Of a stretch of DNA of 64,000 nucleotides, positions 53,956 to 62,273 are shown in pieces. The DNA is from Lentilactobacillus hilgardii DSM 20176 = ATCC 8290. GTDB taxonomy: Bacteria; Bacillota; Bacilli; Lactobacillales; Lactobacillaceae. Position 1 is the first letter of the stretch. Every line of letters starts with the position of its first letter. The notes beneath the pieces are model-generated. The model was not told the origin of the DNA and searched no databases. It saw nothing but the letters and a program-made list of their open reading frames with translations. Location: the NCBI RefSeq assembly GCF_000159315.1, contig NZ_GG669993.1, positions 140,242 to 204,241 of the forward strand. The letters are read 5' to 3'. A program made the translations under genes and the position numbers.

Positions 53956-55347
53956 ATGACGGAAAAAATAACAATCTTGCATACAAATGATCTGCATTCG
54001 CATTTTGAAAATTGGCCACGAATTCGCAGATATATTTTAGAAACCAGGAATAAATTATTACTTGAAAAGAATTCATCAGTTATTACCGTAGATTTAGGCG
54101 ATGCTGTGGATCGCGTCCATCCTCTAACTGAGGTCACAAATGGACAAGCAAATGTTGAACTACTGAATCAAATTCATTACGATGCAGTCACAATTGGAAA
54201 TAACGAAGGGCTTACCAATACACACGAACAGTTGAATCAGCTTTATAATGATGCAAATTTTGACGTCATTCTTGGCAATATACTGGATATGAAAACCAAG
54301 TTAATGCCAAAATGGTCTCAACCGGCAAAAATCATCACAACTCCTAAAAAAACACGTATCTTGATTTTAGGTTTGACAGCTCCTTATTTGCTAACATACC
54401 CTATTTTAGGATGGCGCCCAATTGAACCGGAAAAGATACTTCCAAAACTTTTAAAAAGGTATGCTGGGCAATATGATATTGTCGTTCTACTCTCTCATTT
54501 AGGGCTCCCAGAGGATCAATTACTGGCAAGAAAGTTTCCCGAACTAAATGTCATTATCGGCTCTCACACGCATCATTTGTTAGTCCACGGCCAGCGTGTC
54601 AACACATCTTTATTGGCAGCTGCTGAAAAGTGGGGACATTATATTGGTCAGATAACGCTTACGGTCGATCATTCGCATCAAATTACTGACAGTGATGCAA
54701 TGGTGGTCAAAACCAGTACGCTTCCTGAGCTTCCTGAAGATCAAGAAGAGATTGAAGGTTATGAAGAGACCGGTGAAAAATTATTAGCCAGAAACAAATT
54801 AGCTAGAATTAAGGAACCAATGACGACAAGCCTGACTGGAAACTCACGATTAGTAAATGAAGGGTTACATGCAATTATGGAGAAGGCAAATACGTCAGCT
54901 GGTATTTTAAGCTCCGGACTATTTCTTCGTGATCTTCCAAAGGGAATTGTAGATAGAAATGCATTGCATCAAATGCTTCCTCATGCAATGCATGTTATGA
55001 GGGTGACTTTAGGTGGTTATGACCTTTGGAGATTAATTAAAGAAATGGAAAAGAATCGGAACTTCTTAATTAAATTTCCTCAAAAAGGCATGGGCTTTCG
55101 GGGGAAGGTATTTGGCGAGCTTCATTATAGCGGTTTGAGATATGATTCGGATACTGGTAGACTATTTTATCGTGAAGAACTGGTTTCCCCAATTAAAAAA
55201 TATCAAATTGCGATGCCCGATCATTATTTATTCATTCCATTTTTTCCAACATTAGAAATTGTGGGTCATAACGAAATTTTGTATGATGAAAATCTAAGGG
55301 ATGTCTTTGGTGATTATATGGCTAAACACTATCCTATTAACGGATGA
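53956..55347 (+). CDS. yunD: 5'-nucleotidase/2',3'-cyclic phosphodiesterase family protein YunD
   Basis: A 463-residue two-domain phosphoesterase. The N-terminal calcineurin-like domain carries ILHTNDLHSHFENW, DLGDAVDR, TIGNNEG and GSHTHHL. The C-terminal domain resembles the 5'-nucleotidase substrate-binding domain. There is no signal peptide, so it is a cytoplasmic YunD-type protein rather than a secreted nucleotidase. ATG 53956 has AGGTGG (53946-53951) upstream; ATG 53941 has none. yutD follows after 13 bases. Confidence 0.85.
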   Translation: MTEKITILHTNDLHSHFENWPRIRRYILETRNKLLLEKNSSVITVDLGDAVDRVHPLTEVTNGQANVELLNQIHYDAVTIGNNEGLTNTHEQLNQLYNDANFDVILGNILDMKTKLMPKWSQPAKIITTPKKTRILILGLTAPYLLTYPILGWRPIEPEKILPKLLKRYAGQYDIVVLLSHLGLPEDQLLARKFPELNVIIGSHTHHLLVHGQRVNTSLLAAAEKWGHYIGQITLTVDHSHQITDSDAMVVKTSTLPELPEDQEEIEGYEETGEKLLARNKLARIKEPMTTSLTGNSRLVNEGLHAIMEKANTSAGILSSGLFLRDLPKGIVDRNALHQMLPHAMHVMRVTLGGYDLWRLIKEMEKNRNFLIKFPQKGMGFRGKVFGELHYSGLRYDSDTGRLFYREELVSPIKKYQIAMPDHYLFIPFFPTLEIVGHNEILYDENLRDVFGDYMAKHYPING

Positions 55348-55360
55348 AAGGAGGACCAGT

Positions 55361-55933
55361 ATGGACCGTAAACAGCTTGATGTTTTAATTGCACAACAGG
55401 ATGAAAAACGTCATCCGCTTGCACAGATTCAGCGTGATTCGGAAACCGAGTTCAGCATTAATAATCATCAATATGAAGTGGAGTTGAATTCTCAAAATGG
55501 TTTTCAATTTGAAGAGTTTGTTCGCCGATACAATCCGGCTTTAAGCCAGTTTGATTTCATTGTTGGCGACTGGGGTTATGGCCAGCTACGTCTCAAGGGG
55601 TTTTATAATGACGACAGAGAGGTTGTCACCGGCCCGTTTATTTCTGCACTCAATGATTATTTGCTTGAAGACATTAATTTTGGTGCGGCTTATTTTGTCG
55701 TTCATAATCTTGAAGCCCGACCGATCGTCCATAAATCAAGAAGTACACGTAGTCGTCATCGCTCGAGTCGGGGACGGTCTCGTAATAATCGTCGGAATAG
55801 TCGCAACCATGCATTTGTTGAACAAAAAGTAGCACCCGTAAAGCCCCCTCTTCAGAAGAGAAAGAAATTGATTGTTAAAACTGAGGAAAAATCTCATAAA
55901 CATCACTTTATTATTCGTGAAAGTAAAAATTAA
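55361..55933 (+). CDS. yutD: YutD family protein with Arg/Ser-rich tail
   Basis: A 190-residue protein. The first 120 residues match the YutD family (FEEFVRRYNPALSQFDFIVGDWGYGQLRLKG with the D-W-G-Y-G core), whose function is unknown. The C-terminal part is strongly basic, with a run of R, S and N (about 125-150) and K-rich segments after it, suggesting nucleic-acid contact. ATG 55361 follows AAAGGAGG by six bases. The yunD-yutD-yutF group is conserved in Firmicutes. Confidence 0.82.
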   Translation: MDRKQLDVLIAQQDEKRHPLAQIQRDSETEFSINNHQYEVELNSQNGFQFEEFVRRYNPALSQFDFIVGDWGYGQLRLKGFYNDDREVVTGPFISALNDYLLEDINFGAAYFVVHNLEARPIVHKSRSTRSRHRSSRGRSRNNRRNSRNHAFVEQKVAPVKPPLQKRKKLIVKTEEKSHKHHFIIRESKN

Positions 55934-55952
55934 TTGTCGAAGGGATAAAAGA

Positions 55953-56726
55953 ATGAAACACTACAAAGGCTATTTTATCGATCTTGATGGAACGGTTTAT
56001 GCAGGAAAAAAGCGAATTCCTGCCGCCAAACGTTTTATTGAACGATTACAAGCAAAAAAAATACCATTTCTTTTTGTAACAAATAATTCGACACAATTAC
56101 CGCGAGACGTCGTTAAAAATTTAGACGAAAATCATGATATCCATGTTAAAGCGGAAAATGTTTATACATCTGGAATGGCAACTGTAGATTTTATGAATGA
56201 TGATAAGAAAATAGTTGCCCCGTCGGTTTACATTGTTGGCGAAATTGGTCTAAAGCAGGTTATTTTAGCAAATAACTTTCGCTTAGAATCTGATCATCCT
56301 GATTATGTTGTCGTTGGATTGGATTCGGATTTAACCTATGAGAAGCTGTCAGAAGCTGTTTTGGCGATTCGAAGCGGATCTAAGTTCATTGGTACCAATC
56401 CCGATACAAACATCCCTAAAGAACGCGGTATGATGCCTGGTGCAGGCTCTGTTGTAAAGTTTGTTGAATACGCGACCCAACAACGACCGATTATGATCGG
56501 AAAACCCAAAGCCAGAATTATTGAAAGTGCCTTGAAAAAAATTGGATTGAGTCAAGATGAAGTCGTGATGGTAGGGGATAACTATAATACAGACATTAAG
56601 GCTGGTATAAATGCCAACGTAGATACACTGTTGGTATATACAGGGCTCTCCACCAAGGAGCAGGTTCGTTCAGAATCAATTTTACCGACCTATCAAATCG
56701 ACAGTTTAGATGAATGGCGGCCTTAG
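55953..56726 (+). CDS. yutF: HAD-IIA family phosphatase (NagD/YutF-like)
   Basis: A 257-residue haloacid-dehalogenase phosphatase of the TIGR01457 group. Motif I is YFIDLDGTVYAG (nucleophile and acid aspartates), motif II FVTNNST, and motif IV VMVGDNYNTDIKAG. The cap is of type C2, as in NagD; the substrate is likely a sugar phosphate or nucleotide but is not certain. ATG 55953 follows GAAGGGAT. It is the last clear member of the yunD-yutD-yutF set. Confidence 0.88.
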   Translation: MKHYKGYFIDLDGTVYAGKKRIPAAKRFIERLQAKKIPFLFVTNNSTQLPRDVVKNLDENHDIHVKAENVYTSGMATVDFMNDDKKIVAPSVYIVGEIGLKQVILANNFRLESDHPDYVVVGLDSDLTYEKLSEAVLAIRSGSKFIGTNPDTNIPKERGMMPGAGSVVKFVEYATQQRPIMIGKPKARIIESALKKIGLSQDEVVMVGDNYNTDIKAGINANVDTLLVYTGLSTKEQVRSESILPTYQIDSLDEWRP

Positions 56727-56727
56727 T

Positions 56728-57393
56728 TTGAAACTAACAATGCAACAAATCGGGTACGCATTTATCATACTATTGGGATGTTTATCATTTGCGATTTTTT
56801 TGACAATTAATTCGGTTTGGCTCTTTGACCTGAACATTCATGCATTACACTTATCAGCTGCAACAGGCATGTCCGCCGAAAAGATGCACGAAGAATACTT
56901 GCGAATGATTAATTATATTCAAAACCCTTTAACTCATTCATTGAACTTTAAATATTTTATCAGCTCGCCAAATGGCCTTCAGCATTTTAAAGATGTGAAA
57001 CATTTAGTTATTTTTAATAATGTTATGGCAGTTATTTTTGTCCCGGTGTCATTTGTACTTGTACGGCGGTTAAATAAAAAATCACTAACGTGGATGCTTT
57101 TAACACCGATAAAAACGGTGGTCATCTTTTCGTTAGTGATTGTTTCAATTATGATTGTCAATTTCGAACAGGTATTTATTTATTTTCATGAGCTATTGTT
57201 TCGAAATAGTGATTGGATTTTCGACCCGGATCTGGACCCGGTTATTAATATGCTGCCGGATACATTCTTTTTTGAATGTTTTACCTTATTTTTTATTGTG
57301 TTTTTGGCATTACACTTATGGTTATATATTTTGGCCAAAAAATCACTCAGATCGGATCCTCCATTAAAATCCACAAGATCAGATAAGCAATAA
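56728..57393 (+). CDS. TIGR01906 family integral membrane protein
   Basis: A membrane protein of about 221 residues with four to five hydrophobic segments (near 5-30, 95-120, 130-155, 185-210). A conserved extracytoplasmic region contains EEYLRMINYIQNP and LQHFKDVKHL, typical of the TIGR01906/DUF1461 family often found after yutF. The start is uncertain: TTG 56728 has GGCGG upstream, while ATG 56710 overlaps the yutF end. Its 3' end overlaps the convergent pspC-like gene by 47 bases. Function unknown. Confidence 0.8.
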   Translation: MKLTMQQIGYAFIILLGCLSFAIFLTINSVWLFDLNIHALHLSAATGMSAEKMHEEYLRMINYIQNPLTHSLNFKYFISSPNGLQHFKDVKHLVIFNNVMAVIFVPVSFVLVRRLNKKSLTWMLLTPIKTVVIFSLVIVSIMIVNFEQVFIYFHELLFRNSDWIFDPDLDPVINMLPDTFFFECFTLFFIVFLALHLWLYILAKKSLRSDPPLKSTRSDKQ

Positions 57394-57535
57394 AGCCGGG
57401 GAACAGAGGAGTAAATGCGAGTAACAGAAAAATAACTCTCGCAAGTAGTGGATCCCAGTCATATTTTTCGCTTAATCCACCAATAACGCCGGCAATGACT
57501 CGATGCTCCTTGGAGCGATGGATATGAATTTTCAT
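57347..57535 (-). CDS. PspC domain protein
   Basis: A 62-residue protein consisting of one PspC domain: the HRVIAGVIGGLSEKYDWDP core followed by a hydrophobic hairpin-like membrane segment. PspC-domain proteins take part in membrane-stress responses. AAGGAGG lies seven bases before the ATG at 57535 on the minus strand. Its last 15 codons overlap the end of the convergent membrane-protein gene. Confidence 0.88.
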   Translation of the reverse strand: MKIHIHRSKEHRVIAGVIGGLSEKYDWDPLLARVIFLLLAFTPLFPGFIAYLILWILMEDPI

Positions 57536-57577
57536 CTGATAATCCTCCTTCGAGTTGATTAATAAAATCTTAACTTA

Positions 57578-57606
57578 ACCATACCTGAATAGAAAACAGA
57601 TTTCAA
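57578..57606 (-). promoter_or_regulatory. Probable promoter of the pspC-like gene
   Basis: On the minus strand TTGAAA (57601-57606) and TATGGT (57578-57583) are separated by 17 bases. Confidence 0.6.
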
Positions 57607-57653
57607 TTATGATACACTACTATGTTGGATAATCGAATAAGTGGGAGAGCTAT

Positions 57654-57905
57654 ATGTTAACTTTAAATATTAATGCAAATTTAGGAAATCAAGAAGTCGT
57701 TCTTTCGGATAATTCTTATGGGCAACTGTCAGGGATTCGAGTGTTTGGTTCTCCAACCGGTGGTTCGCAGGTTATTCAATGGACATTCACCTCAACTGGT
57801 CACAAGCACGAGGGTTTCGTATTCGCAGGCAATCTGACCGAGGGATTGGTTATTGACTCGATAACTGGGAAAGATCAGTATAAAATTCACTTTGTGATCG
57901 AATAG
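57654..57905 (+). CDS. Hypothetical 83-residue protein
   Basis: I do not recognise this protein. It starts at ATG 57654 with GGGAGAG (about 57641-57647) upstream and has a normal stop. The sequence alternates hydrophobic and polar residues with many glycines, indicating a small all-beta domain, with no signal peptide or membrane helix. A possible extended -10 (TGA-TACACT, 57610-57618) lies just upstream, back to back with the pspC promoter. It is followed by a hairpin and then mvaS. Confidence 0.65.
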   Translation: MLTLNINANLGNQEVVLSDNSYGQLSGIRVFGSPTGGSQVIQWTFTSTGHKHEGFVFAGNLTEGLVIDSITGKDQYKIHFVIE

Positions 57906-57937
57906 AATGATCGTTACAAAGATGCTGCTTGATACAT

Positions 57938-57996
57938 AATGAGACGAAGATACTCCGCTTGATGTTTGAAAAGCCGTATCTTGGTCTCATTCTTTT
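57938..57996 (+). terminator. Terminator-like hairpin immediately before mvaS
   Basis: AATGAGAC and AAGATAC (57938-57953) pair with GTATCTT and GTCTCATT (57976-57991), with a single mismatch and a 22-base loop. The trailing T run is short and interrupted. The mvaS ribosome binding site starts only three bases further on. Confidence 0.65.
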
Positions 57997-58013
57997 ATAA
58001 AGGAGTTTTTTGG

Positions 58014-59204
58014 ATGACAGTAGGGATTGATAAAATCGGTTTTTACACATCACCATATTTTATCGATATGGTTGATCTGGCCCATGCACGGAATGAAGAT
58101 CCAAAGAAATATTTAATTGGTATTGGGCAAAAAAAGCAAGCCGTTATACCGCCAACTCAAGATGTTGTGACAATGGCGGCTAATGCTGCTCAAAAGATTT
58201 TGAGTGAGGGCGATAAAGAAAAAATTGATTTGGTAATTTTCGGAACCGAGACAGGTGTTGATAATTCAAAATCTGCCGCTATTTATGTCCAGTCGTTACT
58301 TGGGATTTCTAAACAGGCGCGATCTTTTGAAATTAAACAAGCATGTTATGGTGGTACGGCTGGTGTTCAAATGGCGGTGGATCATATTCGTTTACACCCT
58401 GAAAGTAAGGCGTTGGTACTGGCTGCTGACATTGCTAGATATGGTCTGAATACGCCTGGAGAAGTTACTCAGGGTGGTGGGGCTGTTGCAATGGTGATTT
58501 CTTCGAATCCACGAATCCTAGAAGTGGAAGACAAAAGATCGTTTCACTCTGATAACATTATGGATTTTTGGCGGCCTCTTTATCGTCATGATGCTGTCGT
58601 TGATGGTCATTATTCAAATAGTATTTATGCTGATTTTTTTCAACAAACTTGGATGGATTATCGGCAAAAATACCATAGAACAATTGATGATTTTCGAGCA
58701 TTAACTTTTCATCTTCCGTATACGAAAATGGGCTTGAAGGCGCTTCGCTCAATTATTGATCAAAGTAAACATCCAGAGGCTATATTAGAACAATTTGAAG
58801 CCTCTAGAATGTATAATGCGCTTGTGGGGAATCTTTATACTGGTTCTCTATATTTAAGTTTAATTTCTTTATTGTCAAACTCGGAAGCGCTGAATCAAGA
58901 TGATTTGATTGGTCTTTTCAGTTATGGTTCAGGAGCTCAAGGAGAATTCTATAGTGGCCGATTAAGTGATCAATTTGATAGATCACAATTAAAAACTGAT
59001 ATGGATACGATACTATCTGAGCGATCTCGAATCACAATTGAGCAATATCAAGAAATGTATCAAACCTTTTTACCACTCAATGAAGAAGACAAATTGTTTG
59101 ATGTCTCTTCGGATAATAGTTGCTTTGTTCTAAAAGGACGCAAAGAGAATAGAAGAATATACCTGACCAAAAATGGATCGGGAGATGCTCAGTCCTTGGA
59201 CTAA
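58014..59204 (+). CDS. mvaS: Hydroxymethylglutaryl-CoA synthase
   Basis: Condenses acetyl-CoA with acetoacetyl-CoA to HMG-CoA, the entry to the mevalonate route to isoprenoids. The 396-residue enzyme has the catalytic cysteine C111 in QACYGGTAG, an early glutamate in GTETGVD, and the FHLPYTKMG segment with the catalytic histidine. ATG 58014 follows AAAGGAG by eight bases. HMG-CoA reductase, often adjacent in lactobacilli, is not in this window. CAGAGAAA...TTTCTCTG near 59223-59271 and the hairpin at 59282 follow the gene. Confidence 0.95.
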   Translation: MTVGIDKIGFYTSPYFIDMVDLAHARNEDPKKYLIGIGQKKQAVIPPTQDVVTMAANAAQKILSEGDKEKIDLVIFGTETGVDNSKSAAIYVQSLLGISKQARSFEIKQACYGGTAGVQMAVDHIRLHPESKALVLAADIARYGLNTPGEVTQGGGAVAMVISSNPRILEVEDKRSFHSDNIMDFWRPLYRHDAVVDGHYSNSIYADFFQQTWMDYRQKYHRTIDDFRALTFHLPYTKMGLKALRSIIDQSKHPEAILEQFEASRMYNALVGNLYTGSLYLSLISLLSNSEALNQDDLIGLFSYGSGAQGEFYSGRLSDQFDRSQLKTDMDTILSERSRITIEQYQEMYQTFLPLNEEDKLFDVSSDNSCFVLKGRKENRRIYLTKNGSGDAQSLD

Positions 59205-59281
59205 TCAAAGTGAATCAAATTCAGAGAAAAAATAAGTCAATTAGATTGAAAGATTTCTCTGGCAGTCTATGTGAGTGCTAA

Positions 59282-59318
59282 AAAAGAGTCAAGACACATT
59301 GTATCTTGAACTCTTTTG
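59282..59318. terminator. Bidirectional terminator between mvaS and lexA
   Basis: AAAAGAGT pairs with ACTCTTTT and AAGA with TCTT; A and T runs flank the stem, so it can end both convergent genes. Confidence 0.8.
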
Positions 59319-59332
59319 AAGTGACTAAACTA

Positions 59333-59962
59333 TTAGTCGATGTCATTTCTATATAGACTAACGACCTTGCCTAAGATGCTAACCTTAGTCAGAATAATAG
59401 GCGCCATTGTATCATTCTCTGGTTGAAGCCTGAAATGATCGCTTTCTTTAAAGAATCGCTTGCAGGTCGCTTCATTTTCATCAGTCATGGCAATAACAAT
59501 ATCGCCATTGTCGGCATAAGCTTGCTTACGAACCACGACATAGTCGCCATTTAGAATGCCTGCATTAATCATACTTTCGCCACGAATTTGTAACATAAAC
59601 AGGGTCTGGTCATCCTGCGCAAGTTGTGGTGGTAACGGGAAATAATCAGTTGCGTCTTCTACAGCGAGAATAGGTTCGCCAGCGGTAACAGTTCCTAAGA
59701 TTGGAATCTGTTTTTGCTTAGGTGCAATGCCCAACAGTTCCATCCCTGCAGCCGTGACTTCAAGTGCTCTTGGCTTTGAGGGGTCCTTAACAATATAACC
59801 CTTTTTTTGTAACCGATTGATATGACCATGGACTGTTGAGGTTGAAGAAAGATTAACCGCTTCGCCAATCTCTCTAACGGTTGGCGGATAACCCTTATCA
59901 TTAACTTTTTCCCAAATATAGTGTAAAATCTTGTATTGCTTACTTTCAGAATTCTTTGCCAT
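59333..59962 (-). CDS. lexA: SOS repressor LexA
   Basis: Represses DNA-damage genes until RecA filaments stimulate its self-cleavage. The 209-residue protein has a winged helix-turn-helix ([22 protein letters not shown], about 26-47), the cleavage site A94-G95 in TVTAGEP, the catalytic serine S130 in RGESM and the lysine near 168 in EATCKRF. The second ATG (59962) is preferred because GAGGTG precedes it at good spacing. Its promoter overlaps a LexA box shared with ynzC, indicating autoregulation. Confidence 0.96.
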   Translation of the reverse strand: MAKNSESKQYKILHYIWEKVNDKGYPPTVREIGEAVNLSSTSTVHGHINRLQKKGYIVKDPSKPRALEVTAAGMELLGIAPKQKQIPILGTVTAGEPILAVEDATDYFPLPPQLAQDDQTLFMLQIRGESMINAGILNGDYVVVRKQAYADNGDIVIAMTDENEATCKRFFKESDHFRLQPENDTMAPIILTKVSILGKVVSLYRNDID

Positions 59963-60000
59963 TTTCCGACACCTCATAAGTTACTTTAATTGTTGTTTTA

Positions 60001-60029
60001 ATCGTATCATAAGTTTGAATAGATTTCAA
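60001..60029 (-). promoter_or_regulatory. lexA promoter
   Basis: On the minus strand TTGAAA (60024-60029) and TACGAT (60001-60006) are 17 bases apart, with TGA before the -10. The -35 overlaps the LexA box. Confidence 0.7.
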
Positions 60030-60040
60030 ACACACGTTCG
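60027..60040. promoter_or_regulatory. LexA box between lexA and ynzC
   Basis: CAAAC-ACAC-GTTCG matches 9 of 10 defined positions of CGAACNNNNGTTCG. It overlaps the -35 of lexA and the likely -35 of the divergent gene, so one operator can control both. Confidence 0.82.
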
Positions 60041-60067
60041 TGTAATTTTAACTTTTTTTGTTATAAT
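60038..60067 (+). promoter_or_regulatory. Probable promoter of the DUF896 gene
   Basis: TTCGTG (60038-60043) and consensus TATAAT (60062-60067), 18 bases apart. The -35 overlaps the LexA box. Confidence 0.55.
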
Positions 60068-60088
60068 GGTCTTATTGGAGGAATATCT

Positions 60089-60373
60089 ATGAATGAAAAA
60101 GAGAAAAAAGAGCTACAATCAAAAATCGGTGATAACGTTTTAAAGGAAATCGTTCCCCGTATTAATGAATTAGCACACAAAGCAAAGAATGAAGGATTAA
60201 CAGAAGTTGAAAAAATTGAACGGGCTGAACTACGTAAAAAGTATGTTGCTCGTTTTCGAGAAAACTTTAAGAGCCAAATTGAGTTAATGAAAGTTTATGA
60301 TAAAAGTGGCAAAGAAATCACTTCAAAAAAGGTGAAAAACATTCAACGTCATAAGGGACTTCGAGACGACTAA
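60089..60373 (+). CDS. DUF896 family protein (YnzC-like)
   Basis: A 94-residue, highly charged helical protein of the DUF896 family (YnzC), with the conserved RINELAHKAKNEGLTEVEKIE and ELRKKYVARFRENFK stretches. In Bacillus ynzC is encoded close to and divergently from lexA and belongs to the SOS group; the same layout is seen here, but without yneA or yneB in between. ATG 60089 follows GGAGG. The biochemical function is unknown. Confidence 0.88.
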   Translation: MNEKEKKELQSKIGDNVLKEIVPRINELAHKAKNEGLTEVEKIERAELRKKYVARFRENFKSQIELMKVYDKSGKEITSKKVKNIQRHKGLRDD

Positions 60374-60474
60374 CCATTAATAATGACTTTTTTAGCTCAT
60401 TTTACAATTAGGCTTTTATTTTCTTTAAGAATTGTGTAAAATTAAACAATGAGACTATATAAGGAGGCCTTGTT

Positions 60475-60699
60475 TTGGCAACTTGGATTTGGATTCTAAT
60501 TGTTATTGTGGCCTTGGTCATTGGTTTAATTGGTGGTTTTTACGGTGCTCGTAAATATATGGAAAAGTACTTGAAAGAAAATCCCCCATTTAACGAAGAT
60601 CAATTGCGTCAATTAATGTTACAGATGGGTCAAAAACCTTCTCAAAAGAAGTTGAATCAGATGATGCATACAATGCAAAGCAATATGGGTAAGAAATAG
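60475..60699 (+). CDS. YneF family membrane protein (UPF0154)
   Basis: A 74-residue protein with an N-terminal transmembrane helix (about 4-24), the [19 protein letters not shown] core and the [17 protein letters not shown] helix that identify the YneF/UPF0154 family. TTG 60475 follows AAGGAGG by seven bases. Function unknown. It lies near lexA in Bacillus as well. Confidence 0.88.
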   Translation: MATWIWILIVIVALVIGLIGGFYGARKYMEKYLKENPPFNEDQLRQLMLQMGQKPSQKKLNQMMHTMQSNMGKK

Positions 60700-60718
60700 C
60701 ATTATCTTAGCCAACAAT

Positions 60719-60756
60719 AAAGAGACCATTCAAAGAATTTTGACTTGGCCTCTTTT
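60719..60756. terminator. Terminator between yneF and plsC
   Basis: AAAGAG-CCA pairs with TGG-CTCTTT around a CAAA/TTTG inner helix, followed by TTTTTT. It probably serves both convergent genes. Confidence 0.75.
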
Positions 60757-60786
60757 TTGATATCATCAATGTTCATAGATGATTAA

Positions 60787-61431
60787 TTATTCAATTTTGT
60801 CGGTTGTATTTTTCTTTGAAATGTCAACGTATTTGAAATCGGGATTGACGGCGTAATCTAAAGCATCAAAAGCAGTTTGCATCTGCTGTTCAACTTCTTT
60901 TTGATAGTTGTCATCCAGCTTGTGTTTCCGGTCGATATAAATTGGTTCACCAAAAGCAATTGTGACTTTTTTTCGGCTGAATAACCGTTTAAAGCTTAAT
61001 GGTCCCTGATAAACAGTTGGAACCAGTGGTACATTTGCCAATTGTGAAATGAGTGCTGCGCCACTTTTTAATTGCTCTGAATGGCGAGTCCCGGATGGAA
61101 AAAGGATAAGCGATAAATCTGATTTTTTTAAAATTCTGACGGGCTTTTTAATTGCCGAGGGGCCGGGATGGTCCCGGTCCACTGGAAAAGCGTTGGCGTG
61201 ATCCAGAATCCATTTTAAAATCGGATTTTTGAAAAGTTCTTTTTTTGCCATAAAACTAAACTTTTTTGGACTGGCTGCTAGTGCAAAATAAATTGGATCA
61301 AACCATGTCCGGTGGGGCCCAACTAAAATATAATTCCCTTTGGGCAGGCGTTCCTTATATTGATAATGCGCATTTCCGTTAATAATAAATACAAAAATAC
61401 GCACAAGCACACGGACAAATGAATAAAACAA
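60787..61431 (-). CDS. plsC: 1-acyl-sn-glycerol-3-phosphate acyltransferase
   Basis: Membrane-associated acyltransferase that makes phosphatidic acid from lysophosphatidic acid. The 214-residue product shows the HX4D catalytic motif (GPHRTWFDP near 45), the FPVDRD region, FPSGTRH (variant of the FPEGTRS block) and VPLVPTVYQGP. TTG at 61431 is preferred: AAGGA lies about six bases before it, and MFYSFVRVL matches typical starts. The upstream in-frame ATG (61437) abuts the ribosome binding site. It is divergent from the methyltransferase gene. Confidence 0.88.
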   Translation of the reverse strand: MFYSFVRVLVRIFVFIINGNAHYQYKERLPKGNYILVGPHRTWFDPIYFALAASPKKFSFMAKKELFKNPILKWILDHANAFPVDRDHPGPSAIKKPVRILKKSDLSLILFPSGTRHSEQLKSGAALISQLANVPLVPTVYQGPLSFKRLFSRKKVTIAFGEPIYIDRKHKLDDNYQKEVEQQMQTAFDALDYAVNPDFKYVDISKKNTTDKIE

Positions 61432-61463
61432 TCCCATTCCTTCTTTCTTAATCTGATAAAATA

Positions 61464-61493
61464 ATAGTAACTTAAACGAGAAGCGTTTGGCAA
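61464..61493 (-). promoter_or_regulatory. Probable plsC promoter
   Basis: On the minus strand TTGCCA (61488-61493) and TACTAT (61464-61469) are separated by 18 bases. Confidence 0.5.
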
Positions 61494-61520
61494 ACAAATT
61501 TGTGAAAGGTTCAAAAAGTA

Positions 61521-62273
61521 ATGCGAGTGAAATTAAAAAAAAATGAACGAATTGATCAATTATATAGTAATAATGTTTCCATTATTCAAAGCAACGACGT
61601 TTTTTCGTTTTCATTAGATGCTGTTTTATTAGCAGAATTTGCACAGGTTGGAAGCAAACGGGTTAAAAATATCATTGATCTGTGTTCTGGTAATGGTGCA
61701 GTTGGCCTGTTTTTAAGCAGTGAAACATCTGCTCAAATCACCATGGTTGAAATTCAGGAAAAGCTCGCCGATATGGCAGCAAGAAGTATTCAGTTAAATC
61801 ATTTGGAGAATCAGGTACATGTTGTTAATGATGATTTAAAAAATACCACTCATTATATTTCCAAAGATTCAGTTGACGTGATTGTTTGTAACCCACCTTA
61901 CTTTGTCAATTATGAGACTAGTGAAAAGAATCCAAATCAGTATTTGGCTATTGCACGGCACGAAATTAAAACAACGATTGATGAAATCACTAAAATTTCG
62001 GCAGACTTGCTAAAAACGAACGCTAAGTTATTTGTGGTTTACCGTCCCGATAGACTCACAGATCTCCTACTGAGTTTACGGAATCATCATTTGGAGCCTA
62101 AAATATTACAATTTGTTCGGTCTAAAACGACCTCAGAAGCAAATATGGTACTGGTAGAAGCAATTAAAAGTGGCAAACCGAATGGGTTGAGAATTCAAGA
62201 AGATTTAATTACTCATGAAGGTAATGACTATTCAGGCAAAGTGAAGCGAATTTTATATGGAGAAACAAATTAA
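61521..62273 (+). CDS. TrmN6/YabB-like tRNA methyltransferase
   Basis: A 250-residue Rossmann-fold methyltransferase. Motif I IIDLCSGNGAVGL is near residue 50, and motif IV NPPYF near 122 indicates N6-adenine methylation. The closest family is TrmN6/YabB, which modifies A37 of tRNA-Val in E. coli; the exact tRNA here is not known. ATG 61521 has AAAGG 11 bases upstream. It overlaps the GIY-YIG gene by 17 bases, the same pairing as yabB-yazA in Bacillus. Confidence 0.87.
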   Translation: MRVKLKKNERIDQLYSNNVSIIQSNDVFSFSLDAVLLAEFAQVGSKRVKNIIDLCSGNGAVGLFLSSETSAQITMVEIQEKLADMAARSIQLNHLENQVHVVNDDLKNTTHYISKDSVDVIVCNPPYFVNYETSEKNPNQYLAIARHEIKTTIDEITKISADLLKTNAKLFVVYRPDRLTDLLLSLRNHHLEPKILQFVRSKTTSEANMVLVEAIKSGKPNGLRIQEDLITHEGNDYSGKVKRILYGETN

